IMG/VR virus record: IMGVR_UViG_3300044616_001480
Location: 1 to 48,941 of that record
DNA: 48,941 bases
DNA from: a virus
Strand: one strand, 5' to 3'
The notes below the pieces were generated by a model that saw nothing but the letters and a program-made list of their open reading frames with translations, was not told the DNA's origin and searched no databases. Of this stretch, positions 1 through 7,476 are shown in pieces. Each line of letters starts with the position of its first letter. Position 1 is the stretch's first letter. The translations under genes and the position numbers were made by a program.

Positions 1-1
1 C

Positions 2-100
2 ATTGCTATTTGGGACGGCCACTCAAGAGGCACGAAGCACATGATTGAGTGTGTTGAAAAACTAAAACTTCCTAGTTATGTAAAAATAATCGAAACATAA
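2..100 (+). CDS. C-terminal fragment of a SLOG/YspA-like nucleotide-binding protein (partial)
   Basis: The window opens inside a gene; frame 2 is open from base 2 to a TAA at 98-100 (32 residues). The visible tail contains IAIWDGHSRGTKHMI followed by a lysine-rich helix. A WDG-SRGT-H-I segment is characteristic of the last strand and helix of the Rossmann-like SLOG (DprA/YspA, DUF2493) proteins common in phages and thought to bind nucleotides or nucleic acid. The start and most of the domain are upstream of the window, so the family call rests on one motif. Confidence 0.55.
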   Translation: MAIWDGHSRGTKHMIECVEKLKLPSYVKIIET

Positions 101-182
101 TTTTTCATATTGTGGCACTGAAACAGAGATGCATGGATACTTAAATATGCACAATCAAATTGCGAAAGAAAGGAAGTGCATC

Positions 183-377
183 ATGGAAAAAGTTTCAACA
201 CATTTCGTTGCCAATTTTTCGACTGAAGAAATTCCTCAAAGTGTAATCGGTCTTTGGAGAAACTGGATTTTTTGTGGTTCTATAAGCCCGATTTTAGATT
301 ATGGTCACGAAAAAGATATAGCAAAGGCACTGGAAAAAAGTGCGAATGACGAAAACAAAATTTCAAGGAGAAAATAA
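183..377 (+). CDS. Small hypothetical protein (64 aa)
   Basis: ATG at 183 is preceded by a good ribosome binding site (AAGGAAG, 7 nt away), which is why this start is preferred over an in-frame ATG at 129. The product is a mixed helix/strand protein with a hydrophobic centre (IGLWRNWIFCGSISPI) and a charged tail rich in Lys, Glu and Asn. No family recognised. Its stop TAA overlaps the ATG of the next gene by one base, so the two are probably translated together. Confidence 0.6.
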   Translation: MEKVSTHFVANFSTEEIPQSVIGLWRNWIFCGSISPILDYGHEKDIAKALEKSANDENKISRRK

Positions 378-544
378 TGAACACAACTAAAAATGAAAAC
401 TCATCAGAAACTGAAGTAGCTCGCCTCAATTCCATCATATCTGAGGCACTGAATAAGCTTGAAAAAGCACCAAGCAACCTTTTTACAACTTCAAGGCACG
501 CAATATTTATTTATGAATTAGAAGAGATTTTGAGAAAAGCGTAA
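377..544 (+). CDS. Small hypothetical helical protein (55 aa)
   Basis: Starts in a TAATG overlap with the upstream gene. The 55-residue product begins with a polar, Asn/Thr/Glu-rich stretch and continues as a predicted amphipathic helix (EVARLNSIISEALNKLEKA). No family recognised. The tight coupling to the upstream gene and the absence of a separate ribosome binding site support it as the second gene of a small operon. Confidence 0.55.
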   Translation: MNTTKNENSSETEVARLNSIISEALNKLEKAPSNLFTTSRHAIFIYELEEILRKA

Positions 545-548
545 TGAA

Positions 549-695
549 ATGAAGTACATCAAAAGTCTGTTGGAAGCTAAAAAGGTAAGACCAATAGAAG
601 TTGTTATGTCTGTCACGGACATAGCAATTGACGGATTTTTAACTATGTGTATTTTAGCTATCATATTGGCACTTATTAGTTGGACTTTCAAATAA
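549..695 (+). CDS. Small single-pass membrane protein (48 aa)
   Basis: ATG at 549 lies 5 nt after the previous stop. Residues 1-20 are basic/amphipathic and residues ~28-45 form a hydrophobic segment (GFLTMCILAIILALISWTF) ending in Lys, so one membrane helix with a cytoplasmic N-terminus is likely. No recognised family; size and topology recall small phage membrane proteins, but no holin or superinfection-exclusion motif is visible. Confidence 0.5.
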   Translation: MKYIKSLLEAKKVRPIEVVMSVTDIAIDGFLTMCILAIILALISWTFK

Positions 696-761
696 TAACG
701 TATTTTATGAAATGAAGATTGCATTGATCACGAATGTATTGTTTAATAACTGGTCAAAAAC

Positions 762-1325
762 ATGATAAATGCAAAAGAGACACGTAATATCATAGATCAT
801 TATGCATACTGGAAAGACGACGCTATTAGAGCTGATCTTAATGACAAGCGTTTTGATTATTCAGTTGTCTGCTGCAACATTGGGAATGATTTTAATATTG
901 CAACCGTTATTCGTAACGCTAATGCGTTTTTGGCGAAAGAAGTAGTCATTTATGGAAACAAAAAGTACGACAGGCGTGGGACCGTTGGAACTCATAACTA
1001 CACTAATTTTCGTCATGTTAAGTCTGTTGACGATCTATCTGCTTACTTTTGCTCATTGGGCGGATTACATGGTTGCAAAAAGATCAAAATAGTCGGTATA
1101 GACAATGTTGAGAATTCAGAAAACATAAACGATTTTTTATTTGAACCCTCAGTTTACTATGTTCTGATTTTTGGCCAAGAGCAGATAGGTATACCTCAAG
1201 AGGTGCTTGAAGTGTGCGATAATGTCCTATACATTCCTCAGTATGGATCAGTTCGGAGCATCAATGTTGGCTCCGCAAGCGCAATCGCCATGAACGCATA
1301 CTGCGCCGCCTGCGCCATCGTGTAA
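762..1325 (+). CDS. SPOUT-class (TrmH/SpoU) RNA ribose methyltransferase
   Basis: A 187-residue protein with the three SpoU motifs in order: motif 1 NIGNDFNIATVIRNANAF near residue 40, motif 2 LIFGQEQIGIP near residue 135, and motif 3 IPQYGSVRSINVGSASAIA near residues 158-176. These build the trefoil-knot SAM site that 2'-O-methylates ribose in tRNA or rRNA. Length matches a catalytic domain without the extra RNA-binding domain of longer family members. The Asn and Arg of motif 1, Glu of motif 2 and Ser-x-Asn of motif 3 are all present, so it should be active. The target is unknown; the tRNAs encoded in this window are candidates. Confidence 0.88.
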   Translation: MINAKETRNIIDHYAYWKDDAIRADLNDKRFDYSVVCCNIGNDFNIATVIRNANAFLAKEVVIYGNKKYDRRGTVGTHNYTNFRHVKSVDDLSAYFCSLGGLHGCKKIKIVGIDNVENSENINDFLFEPSVYYVLIFGQEQIGIPQEVLEVCDNVLYIPQYGSVRSINVGSASAIAMNAYCAACAIV

Positions 1326-1334
1326 TCTACAAAA

Positions 1335-1378
1335 AGTACAGTACGGGGCTTGACAAAGCCCGCCTCCTGCACTACCTT
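1335..1378 (+). promoter_or_regulatory. Sigma70-like promoter with upstream decamer, leaderless start
   Basis: AGTACAGTAC (1335-1344), a 5-nt gap, TTGACA (1350-1355), a 17-nt spacer and TACCTT (1373-1378). The ATG of the next gene (1385) is 7 nt after the -10 box, where transcription would start. The same arrangement occurs at 6277-6319 and 8654-8697. Confidence 0.65.
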
Positions 1379-1384
1379 GTAGTC

Positions 1385-1645
1385 ATGTCAATGGCACAAG
1401 TAATGGAGCGCATGTCCTCCAAAGGCTACAGGTTTGCGGTTGGGATGATGACGCCAACTGCTATTCAATTACTTTTCCCTAATTTTAATCCTTGCACTGG
1501 GCCGACGATGGTTCCCATGTGGGTGCGAGAAGAAAAAGACGGGTATGTGTTCTGCGTGCTTGGCTCTGAGCCCACAGAGAATCATCCTGAAAAGAAATTG
1601 CCACGTAGTTACTTTCTTAATCTCAACATTTTGCCCAAGCAATGA
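1385..1645 (+). CDS. Hypothetical protein (86 aa)
   Basis: ATG at 1385 coincides with the predicted transcription start of the promoter just upstream, so the mRNA may be leaderless; ATG at 1391 is an alternative. The protein is a compact globular one with a methionine-rich N-terminus, a proline/aromatic centre and a short C-terminal strand. No family recognised. Its stop overlaps the ATG of the HNH gene (ATGA), indicating translational coupling. Confidence 0.6.
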   Translation: MSMAQVMERMSSKGYRFAVGMMTPTAIQLLFPNFNPCTGPTMVPMWVREEKDGYVFCVLGSEPTENHPEKKLPRSYFLNLNILPKQ

Positions 1646-2124
1646 GAAAACCATATACTGAGCAAGAATGGATTGTAAGAGGCAGAGAGCTTCTTTCAAG
1701 CAAATCCATTCAAAGTGCTGACGGCTGTATCTTATGGAATGGCTATGTCCACAAGACTTGTGGATATGGCGTTCAAAAATTCATGGGAATGCCACGAGAT
1801 GTTCGTCGTGTTGCTCTTATCTGCGCTGGTATGCAGCACAAAAAAGGAGTAGTAATTCCGTCATGCGGCAATAGACTGTGCATTAATCCTGAACATTTGT
1901 CACTTGTGAATCGACAGGTGTGGCGCGAAAAAAGATTTCCAACTGTTTTCCCTATTGGGGCAGGAGAGAAAAATGGTCGTGCAAGGCTTAATGAAAGTCT
2001 TGTTCGCAAGATGAGAAAAGACCGTGATGTCGGCAAGAAAGTCTCTGAACTTTCTGAAGAGTACGGGGTTTCAGAAAGCACTGTGCGAGAAATCCTAAGT
2101 AAAAATCTTTGGAAGCATTGCTAG
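1642..2124 (+). CDS. HNH homing-type endonuclease with C-terminal helix-turn-helix
   Basis: 160 residues. The N-terminal two thirds resemble the HNH_3-type zinc-loop nucleases: a WNGYVHKTCGYG stretch near residue 34, then CGNRLCINPEHL near residues 74-85, where the two Cys and the terminal His bind metal and the Asn belongs to the beta-beta-alpha metal fold. The C-terminus (RKMRKDRDVGKKVSELSEEY and the following GVSESTVREIL) is a helix-turn-helix for DNA recognition, similar in design to the tail of the intron-borne HNH protein at 26356-26973. It lies in a coding block with no intron boundaries visible, so it is probably a free-standing homing nuclease. Overlaps the upstream stop by 4 nt. Confidence 0.82.
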   Translation: MRKPYTEQEWIVRGRELLSSKSIQSADGCILWNGYVHKTCGYGVQKFMGMPRDVRRVALICAGMQHKKGVVIPSCGNRLCINPEHLSLVNRQVWREKRFPTVFPIGAGEKNGRARLNESLVRKMRKDRDVGKKVSELSEEYGVSESTVREILSKNLWKHC

Positions 2125-2136
2125 CAGGAGTAGATC

Positions 2137-2895
2137 ATGGAAGAACCTGATTTTGGCATCGAAGTCACCACTTCTCCCTTTGATGGAATGCACGATGGTG
2201 ATAAGATTTCCGATTGGATGGATCGTCGCGAGGACGGAGCCAGCATCAAGGAACTGTTGGAGGTGATCTCTGACAGAACCTTTACGGCAATGGATTCTTA
2301 TAGGAAAGAAAATAACCAAGATATGCCTCCACACGCGACTGCTTTCTACAGTGGTGGAGTTGCTTTTATTTCTCCCAATAAGCTTGGTTGCATTGAAGAA
2401 AAAGACTTATTTTTTGAAGCCACTTCTCAGATCATCTATAAGGTCGCAGAAGACTTTGAAGATCAGCCGATTGTTGTTACTTTTGCATCAACAGCATGGT
2501 CTTGCTTTATGCGCAAGGAGCATGCGGAAGACTTGGATAAAATGTGTGCAGAAAAGAAAATTCCTATCAGTTCTCAAGAATTGAAGAGCGCGCTTGTGGA
2601 GCAAGTTGTTAGAGATCATGGCTCCATGGAACAGGTCCCAGCAGATCATCCGTTCGTTTTGAAAATGGAAGTCATGGTTTTTACTTTTCATTTTCTTTCA
2701 ATGGACGGGCCTATCTGTATCAGTCAATTTCGTCCCGTTAATCAGGGTGACGCAAGAATGATTGAAGATTGTCATTTGCCGTTTTTCAACATCTTTCGTG
2801 TCGATAAGCACTTTGGGCACAATCGCGTAAACTTTGATGTGAGCAATTACGAGCCTGTCAACTTCAAGGATTCGGAGTTTTCAAATCAGGATTAA
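2137..2895 (+). CDS. Hypothetical acidic protein (252 aa)
   Basis: ATG at 2137 follows the ribosome binding site AGCAGGAG. The 252-residue product is acidic, with alternating helices and strands, and no signal peptide or membrane segment. The centre (PIVVTFASTAWSCFMRK) and the C-terminal half (VMVFTFHFLSMDGPI) look like core beta strands of a globular domain. I do not recognise the family. It is followed after 2 nt by the next gene, so 2137-3810 reads as one operon. Confidence 0.65.
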   Translation: MEEPDFGIEVTTSPFDGMHDGDKISDWMDRREDGASIKELLEVISDRTFTAMDSYRKENNQDMPPHATAFYSGGVAFISPNKLGCIEEKDLFFEATSQIIYKVAEDFEDQPIVVTFASTAWSCFMRKEHAEDLDKMCAEKKIPISSQELKSALVEQVVRDHGSMEQVPADHPFVLKMEVMVFTFHFLSMDGPICISQFRPVNQGDARMIEDCHLPFFNIFRVDKHFGHNRVNFDVSNYEPVNFKDSEFSNQD

Positions 2896-2897
2896 AA

Positions 2898-3224
2898 ATG
2901 CAGACGGAAAACAAAACTGTCAAGAAGAAGTCTCTTCCTCACTACGGCAAGAAGCTACCATTTGGTATTTTTTCATTTAGAGTTTGCGTTTCCAAGGACA
3001 GGAAAGATGATCTAACCTCAGCAATCGGCGTGATGCATCATCACATTCGTGATGCATTTAGGTCTATGACAGAAGAAGACGGTAATGTTTGTGCCGAGTT
3101 CCGATGTCAGGGAGCCTATCGAAGAAAAGCCATCATTAATCATTTTGCTGAAACGCTTCTTGATTTTGTTGTTCAACACTCCACGGACGGCATCCACTTT
3201 GGTGCTGCTGAAAGAAATGTCTAG
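2898..3224 (+). CDS. Hypothetical protein (108 aa)
   Basis: Starts 2 nt after the upstream stop. The N-terminus is basic (KTVKKKSLPHYGKKLPFG), followed by a mixed alpha/beta segment containing HHHIRDAF and a C-terminal DFVVQHSTDGIHFG. No family recognised. Its last codons overlap the start of the metallophosphoesterase gene by 8 nt, so expression of the two is probably coupled. Confidence 0.6.
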   Translation: MQTENKTVKKKSLPHYGKKLPFGIFSFRVCVSKDRKDDLTSAIGVMHHHIRDAFRSMTEEDGNVCAEFRCQGAYRRKAIINHFAETLLDFVVQHSTDGIHFGAAERNV

Positions 3225-3810
3225 TCAAACATGGCTGATTGGTTGCACTCACTTTGGACATGAAGCCATGTACGGCTTCAGGCGATTCAATGGAGAGAAA
3301 GTGCGCCCTTTTTCAAGCGCAGCAGAAGGCGATGCAAAGATGGTGGAGAACTGGAACTCTGCCGTTAAGCCAGGAGACAAGGTGTATGTGCTTGGCGATG
3401 TTGCGTTCAAGCCAAAAGACATGGAGATTCTTTCAACTCTTCATGGCTCTAAGGTTCTCATCAAGGGTAACCACGACACCATGGACCTGTCCGTCTACAG
3501 GAAGTATTTTTACGACATTCGTGCCACTCATCAACTTGCTGATGAAGTGCTGTCGCACATCCCACTGCACCCAGGGTCTCTTTACAGGCACCGGAGCAAG
3601 ACAAACTGGGTTAACATCCACGCACATCTTCACGCAGAAGCGGTACTGGAGAACTATGATGGCTCCCCAGACGACATTATGAGACCACATGTTTCAGAGG
3701 ACTTAAGATATTTCTCTGTATGTGTAGAGAGAATTGGCTATACTCCGATATCTCTTGAAGAAGTGCGAGACAGGATTAAAAAGAGAGGCATAGTTGAAAA
3801 GAAGAACTGA
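3217..3810 (+). CDS. Calcineurin-like metallophosphoesterase
   Basis: 197 residues from ATG 3217, chosen because the fold begins immediately with TWLIGCTHFGH and because it overlaps the previous stop. Metallophosphoesterase motifs in order: THFGH (residues ~11-15), LGDVAF (~61), KGNHD (~85), and HAHLH (~135). The usual first motif is D-x-H; here the Asp position is Cys (CTH), which could weaken one metal site. Phage and plasmid proteins of this type are small cytosolic phosphatases or phosphodiesterases of unknown substrate. An in-frame upstream start at 3085 would overlap the preceding gene by 140 nt and is unlikely. Confidence 0.82.
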   Translation: MSSQTWLIGCTHFGHEAMYGFRRFNGEKVRPFSSAAEGDAKMVENWNSAVKPGDKVYVLGDVAFKPKDMEILSTLHGSKVLIKGNHDTMDLSVYRKYFYDIRATHQLADEVLSHIPLHPGSLYRHRSKTNWVNIHAHLHAEAVLENYDGSPDDIMRPHVSEDLRYFSVCVERIGYTPISLEEVRDRIKKRGIVEKKN

Positions 3811-4099
3811 TAGTTCCGAGCGCATGCACCTCATGGAAACTGGTATCCGTGAGAGAATGGAACTTGATCAAGGTTATTCATTTAACCAGTTGATGTTTGC
3901 TGCTTCGGAGCACATTCCAGAAGGCATCAATTCAACAGAACTGAGCAAAGTAATTGACGACATGATGGCTCGCAGCATCATTATTGCAACGAGCAAAGGT
4001 GGTAAGAGTCGTTTCTTACCGTTTTTTCACGAAGAAGCAACTTACTTCATCAATCCTTTTGGAGAACTGATGAACAAAGCAAAGGAAGCAAATGGGTAA
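3794..4099 (+). CDS. Winged-helix-like protein 1 of 3, DP-tail variant (101 aa)
   Basis: TTG at 3794 has a strong GAGAGG 7 nt upstream; ATG 3824 is an alternative without a good site. The protein has the spacing of a small winged helix (SFNQLMFAASEHI, then TELSKVIDDMMARSIIIATS, then a wing) and ends with INPFGELMNKAKEANG. Two following genes (4092 and 4706) have the same layout and end the same way, so the three are probably paralogues. The tail resembles the DPLxxLxxxAK tail of many proteins in this window. No name assigned. Confidence 0.55.
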   Translation: MKRRTDSSERMHLMETGIRERMELDQGYSFNQLMFAASEHIPEGINSTELSKVIDDMMARSIIIATSKGGKSRFLPFFHEEATYFINPFGELMNKAKEANG

Positions 4100-4355
4100 T
4101 TCTTTGAGTCGTTTGGAAGAAGACATCATTTGTGCTATCTCTCAGACAAGTAAGATTGATTACGATACGCTGCAGAGATGTTTAATGAAAAAGCACAAAA
4201 GTTTGCTCAAGAGAGAGTTTGAGTACTCTGTCAACAACCTTGTCAGAGAAAATTACGTTGAAAAAACATGTGTAAGAGATGCTCTGGGCAAGGTGTCATG
4301 CATTGATTTTTCTCTCACGCCTTTTTACGATCTGCTGAGAGCGGCAAAAAACTGA
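4092..4355 (+). CDS. Winged-helix-like protein 2 of 3 (87 aa)
   Basis: Overlaps the upstream gene by 8 nt. The order helix (RLEEDIICAISQTSKI), helix (YDTLQRCLMKKH), recognition-type helix (REFEYSVNNLVRENYVEK) and strand pair matches a small winged-helix domain. It ends LTPFYDLLRAAKN, a divergent form of the recurring C-terminal tail. Function unknown; DNA or protein binding is inferred from predicted fold only. Confidence 0.6.
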   Translation: MGNSLSRLEEDIICAISQTSKIDYDTLQRCLMKKHKSLLKREFEYSVNNLVRENYVEKTCVRDALGKVSCIDFSLTPFYDLLRAAKN

Positions 4356-4400
4356 AGTTTGCGGTCACTCTGCCACTGGTCGGGATACTGATAGATAAGT

Positions 4401-4568
4401 ATGCACCACGACCTGTTCATTTGGTTTTTTGTTATCGGACTCCCATCTGCAATTGCATTCTTGGGATACGCATACGCCAATGAAGTCTGGCCGTTTGATC
4501 CCAAAGTTCACTACAGCAACGATTGCTTGAGAAAGAGCAGCAATGTCTACTCCAAAAGAAAAATCTGA
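4401..4568 (+). CDS. Small membrane protein (55 aa)
   Basis: ATG at 4401 gives a 55-residue protein with an N-terminal hydrophobic helix (LFIWFFVIGLPSAIAFLGYA) followed by a polar segment with an isolated Cys and a basic tail. It could be a membrane-anchored protein or an inefficient signal peptide. No ribosome binding site of note. The next small membrane protein starts inside its 3' end, as in many compact phage operons. Confidence 0.5.
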   Translation: MHHDLFIWFFVIGLPSAIAFLGYAYANEVWPFDPKVHYSNDCLRKSSNVYSKRKI

Positions 4569-4692
4569 GTACATCACTCTGTCGATTCCAGTTTCTGCCA
4601 TCAAGTGCATTGTTCTTGCTGGCTTCACGGCATGGGGAGTTTGGATTCTCTTCCAGATGGTGAAAATCATCCCCACGATCCCTTCGAAATAA
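4543..4692 (+). CDS. Small membrane protein (49 aa)
   Basis: ATG at 4543 lies within the last codons of the upstream gene in another frame. The product has a polar N-terminus, one hydrophobic helix (AIKCIVLAGFTAWGVWILF) and a short tail ending in Lys. The overlap of two small membrane proteins recalls spanin or holin/antiholin pairs, but no lipobox or periplasmic domain is visible, so this is not assigned. Confidence 0.5.
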   Translation: MSTPKEKSEYITLSIPVSAIKCIVLAGFTAWGVWILFQMVKIIPTIPSK

Positions 4693-4705
4693 AGGGGATT
4701 TTTCC

Positions 4706-5005
4706 GTGAATAAATCCAGTCCTTCAAGACTAGAGATTCAGGAAATGGCGATTGTTTTTTTGCGCAAAGGCAAATTGACCCTTGGCGAGATGTACGGTCT
4801 TTTTGAGGCTTATTACCGCACAAGTCACACCTCAAGAAGCAGTGAGTATTTTGCGGGAAGAATTATCAATGGTCTTAGTGCACTAGAAAAAAAGGGTGTT
4901 ATTTTAGAAAGTCGCGCAGACAACCCGCATAATCCAACCTATGTCATCAACCCGATGTGGGAGATTTTAGACAAGGCTCGCACCGAAGCAGGCATCAAAT
5001 CATGA
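4706..5005 (+). CDS. Winged-helix-like protein 3 of 3 (99 aa)
   Basis: GTG start at 4706 follows AAAGGGGA at 4691-4698. The helical N-terminus, the segment AGRIINGLSALEKKGVILES and a terminal wing with NPTYVINPMWEILDKARTEA place it with the proteins at 3794 and 4092. The RLEI segment near the N-terminus also resembles RLEE in copy 2. Ends 4 nt inside the next gene (ATGA overlap). Confidence 0.6.
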   Translation: MNKSSPSRLEIQEMAIVFLRKGKLTLGEMYGLFEAYYRTSHTSRSSEYFAGRIINGLSALEKKGVILESRADNPHNPTYVINPMWEILDKARTEAGIKS

Positions 5006-5409
5006 ATAGTGCCTCTTATACAGTTTTAGATGAATTGTACAGAATTTCTAAACTGCTTGATACAGATGCGGGGGCTGTGGAGTTTGCCGTCTTACGTGAA
5101 GGCATCTCCAATCAGATTGAAGACATTGAAAGCGATGTTCTTGACTTTAAGAGAAAAGTCTTGAGCGACTGCGATGATGTCTACGGCATCGTTGCCGGAA
5201 TAGAGAAGATCAGGATGTGCTCATCTGCTCGTGACAGCATTATGTCTGTTGTTGAAAAAGCGCAGAAAGACCTTTATTCATGCATCTCTATACTTGATGA
5301 TGCTGTCAGGAGCATAAACCGAGCAAGAAGTGCTGACTCTGCAAAGAGAGCTTCTTCTTATCTCTACGACGCACACCAGTGTCTTTCAGAGGCACTTAGG
5401 CTCCTTTAA
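5002..5409 (+). CDS. Helical hypothetical protein (135 aa)
   Basis: Starts in an ATGA overlap with the upstream stop. The whole sequence is predicted helical with heptad-like hydrophobic spacing (ESDVLDFKRKVLSDC, then SVVEKAQKDLYSCISILDDA, then a final helix to the C-terminus), consistent with a helical bundle or oligomer. No catalytic motif or family recognised. Confidence 0.6.
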   Translation: MNSASYTVLDELYRISKLLDTDAGAVEFAVLREGISNQIEDIESDVLDFKRKVLSDCDDVYGIVAGIEKIRMCSSARDSIMSVVEKAQKDLYSCISILDDAVRSINRARSADSAKRASSYLYDAHQCLSEALRLL

Positions 5410-5431
5410 TGAATGAGGCGGGAGTATAAAA

Positions 5432-5941
5432 ATGGATAGCGATTCACGATCAGAAAAAGAGCAAATTGATTCTTTGGTCAAAGCGCTTTCCGAAAATGGA
5501 AAAGACGGCAAATCTATTGATGATTGTTTGCAAGAAGAAAAAGAAAACTTCAAGCAGAGTGCGGAAGACTTTTGGAACAGACTTTCTAACGATGATCGTT
5601 TAAGGGCGTTCTATGAAGTCTGCAAGAGAATCCATGAAGGAGACCTTGTGCACCGTGGCTCTTACAGATACGTTCTGTATCAGATATTTGGATTTGGTCC
5701 AGATGCGTACTTTGCAGGATTAGAGTGTGGATACATCGACATCCACAACTCCATCATGCCACCTGAAGACATAAAAAAAACAGAGAGCATTATTTCTGCC
5801 ATGATGGAGGCAAGAGATGAGGCAAGACGCGAAGTGTGTGAGTTGAAGTCTCACAACTTTGAGGGAAAGATCTCTCCTCAAAGTTATGCAGCAATGAGGA
5901 AGTGGGACTGCTTCCCTGACGAATCACAGGGCCAGAAATAG
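5432..5941 (+). CDS. Hypothetical protein with shared RWDCF-type C-terminal module (169 aa)
   Basis: ATG 5432 follows GGCGGGAG. N-terminal 45 residues are acidic coiled coil; the centre (RAFYEVCKRIHEGDLVHRGS) is globular. The last 50 residues, DEARREVCELK followed by YAAMRKWDCF, match the C-terminus of the protein at 7737-8114 (DEARREVAQSQ then ESRGWDCF). The two proteins differ elsewhere, so this tail is a module shared between them. Function unknown. Confidence 0.62.
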   Translation: MDSDSRSEKEQIDSLVKALSENGKDGKSIDDCLQEEKENFKQSAEDFWNRLSNDDRLRAFYEVCKRIHEGDLVHRGSYRYVLYQIFGFGPDAYFAGLECGYIDIHNSIMPPEDIKKTESIISAMMEARDEARREVCELKSHNFEGKISPQSYAAMRKWDCFPDESQGQK

Positions 5942-6037
5942 CGTCCTGTAATCGGTTCAGTACTTTTTTGAAATCTTGCCGTTTTCTGTGCTCTGAATCT
6001 TCAGATGTTGGACCTGTATCTATACGAGGCCACAACC

Positions 6038-6250
6038 ATGAATACTTGCAAAGCAATCGAACAGTTCATGAAAGAAAACGGCTTTTTCATTTCAAGAAAA
6101 GGCAAACACTTAGTTTGGAAGAATCGTGATGGAGCAACTGTGGTGACAAGCAAAACTCCATCAGACCACAGAACATTGAAAAACATAGAGTCATTAGTCA
6201 GAAAAATTAGACGGACAAACAGTTTGGCTAGTTTAAAAAATGCGGCATAA
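6038..6250 (+). CDS. HicA-like small RNA-binding fold protein (70 aa)
   Basis: ATG at 6038 is preferred to ATG 6005 because the fold starts here. The sequence GFFISRKGKHLVW, a short turn, TVVTSKTPSDHRTLKNI matches the strand-strand-helix order of HicA/YcfA-type double-stranded-RNA-binding proteins, including the His after Lys in the RKGKH strand that corresponds to the catalytic His of HicA toxins. No HicB antitoxin gene is adjacent, so it is unclear whether it is a toxin, a relic or a phage RNA-binding protein. Confidence 0.55.
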   Translation: MNTCKAIEQFMKENGFFISRKGKHLVWKNRDGATVVTSKTPSDHRTLKNIESLVRKIRRTNSLASLKNAA

Positions 6251-6276
6251 ATTTTCATTTTAAAAAGTGTCGGAAA

Positions 6277-6319
6277 AGTAGCATACACCTCTTGACAGCC
6301 CCCAACGGTTGCGTAAACT
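6277..6319 (+). promoter_or_regulatory. Sigma70-like promoter with upstream decamer, leaderless start
   Basis: AGTAGCATAC (6277-6286), a 5-nt gap, TTGACA (6292-6297), a 16-nt spacer and TAAACT (6314-6319); the ATG at 6326 is 7 nt after the -10 box. Same architecture as the promoters at 1335 and 8654. Confidence 0.7.
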
Positions 6320-6325
6320 ACCTCT

Positions 6326-6616
6326 ATGACACTTGCCACTTCTACGAAAAAGCCATCGAAGCACCACTACTTCATCCATTACAAGAAGGGTGACTACATC
6401 TCCACCAGAGATCTGCTGGAGGAGCGTTACGAAAGCGCCGTGTACGGATCAGGCATGTTCATCCAGACGGGAGCATTCGACATCCACCTGTACTGCACTT
6501 CACAGAAGTTCAGAAACATCAAGCGGCTTCTCCATCGGAATGTCGTGAACAAGCTTGGGTCGCCCATTAGTTTCAACTACACCCGCCAGACTGCTGCCGA
6601 ATACAACAAGAGATAA
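6326..6616 (+). CDS. Hypothetical protein, paralogue of 9032-9301 (96 aa)
   Basis: The ATG falls at the predicted transcription start, so translation may be leaderless. The core KHHYFIHYKKGDYISTRDLLEE with the following GSG and FDIHLYCTS strand is matched closely in the protein at 9032 (KYHYIFFYSRGDYFDISHAL; FDVHFYCTA). A compact alpha/beta fold is likely. The two copies flank the repeat-protein cluster, and each is directly followed by an LRV/HEAT-like gene. No family name recognised. Confidence 0.65.
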   Translation: MTLATSTKKPSKHHYFIHYKKGDYISTRDLLEERYESAVYGSGMFIQTGAFDIHLYCTSQKFRNIKRLLHRNVVNKLGSPISFNYTRQTAAEYNKR

Positions 6617-6637
6617 TTCTGAAACAAGGAAACCACC

Positions 6638-7468
6638 ATGCCTGCCAAAAAGAAAAACAAGATCAATCCCATTCTTGCAAAGTTCTTTAAAGATGCTGTT
6701 CACAGCGACAACTTCTTAAAATTGATAGCCAAAAATTTTGCAGAGATTGATTTCTCCTATTACTCCAACAAGCTGGATGAGCCTTTTGTGTTTTGCCTTC
6801 TGGACCTTGTGAACTGCAAGGACAAGAAGATGAAGGAGATCGCATACAATGTTGCTCAGCAATCGCTGTCGAAGCGGTGCATCGACAAGGCTCTTGCGTC
6901 CAAAGATTGCCGTCTCATGTGTATGGCTATCGAAAATGCTCGTCTGACAAAGGAGCAGGAACTCATTTGCATGACCTGCGAGTATGAGGATGTGCGGGGA
7001 ACTGCTGCAGACAGTTGTCACGCGAGCAAGACGGTTTTGGGGCTTGCGCTTCAGGACGCTTCCCGGAGGGTCCGCATGGAGGCAGTAAGTAACTCCGAGA
7101 TGCTCAATTACAGTGATTTGGCTGTTCAGGCTCTTAGCAGTCGTTCTCCAGATATTCGCACATCCATCACAAAATACGCCTGTTGGAGCAAGACGGTGTG
7201 CGGTGCTGATGTTCACAAGGCTGCATTGGTCAGCAAATGGACCGATGTCCGCATTGAGATCGCTGAAAGTTCCGTGTACCTCACGGAGGGTCAGTGGCAT
7301 ACTCTTCTGGAAGACCCCAACAAAAATGTTCGCAAGGCAGCGCGTAAGCACCCGAACGCAAAGAAGTGGAAAGATCCTCTTCGCGCTCTTCTCCGCAAGG
7401 CTCGTGCTGCGCGCAAGGCGGGCAAAGTGGTCATCGAATCCCCCGCAGCAGAACCCATTGCCGACTGA
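6638..7468 (+). CDS. HEAT/LRV-like helical repeat protein (276 aa)
   Basis: ATG 6638 follows AAGGAAACC. After an N-terminal helical region, residues ~60-250 contain degenerate ~25-residue helical repeats with the signature V-R-x-x-A (DVRGTAADS, RVRMEAVSN, DIRTSITKY, DVRIEIAES, NVRKAARKH). These are typical of HEAT-like or variant leucine-rich repeat (LRV) solenoids that bind proteins. The last repeat is followed by HPNAKKWKDPLRALLRKARA, the DPLxxL tail found in many proteins of this window, then a short Pro/Glu extension. Partner unknown. Confidence 0.72.
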   Translation: MPAKKKNKINPILAKFFKDAVHSDNFLKLIAKNFAEIDFSYYSNKLDEPFVFCLLDLVNCKDKKMKEIAYNVAQQSLSKRCIDKALASKDCRLMCMAIENARLTKEQELICMTCEYEDVRGTAADSCHASKTVLGLALQDASRRVRMEAVSNSEMLNYSDLAVQALSSRSPDIRTSITKYACWSKTVCGADVHKAALVSKWTDVRIEIAESSVYLTEGQWHTLLEDPNKNVRKAARKHPNAKKWKDPLRALLRKARAARKAGKVVIESPAAEPIAD

Positions 7469-7476
7469 GGAGTCCC

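Noticed and set aside
4401-4692. Spanin or holin/antiholin pair
   Set aside because: Two overlapping small membrane proteins fit loosely, but there is no lipobox, no periplasmic coiled coil and no endolysin nearby.
6038-6250. A full HicAB toxin-antitoxin system
   Set aside because: Only the HicA-like protein is recognisable; neither neighbour resembles HicB.
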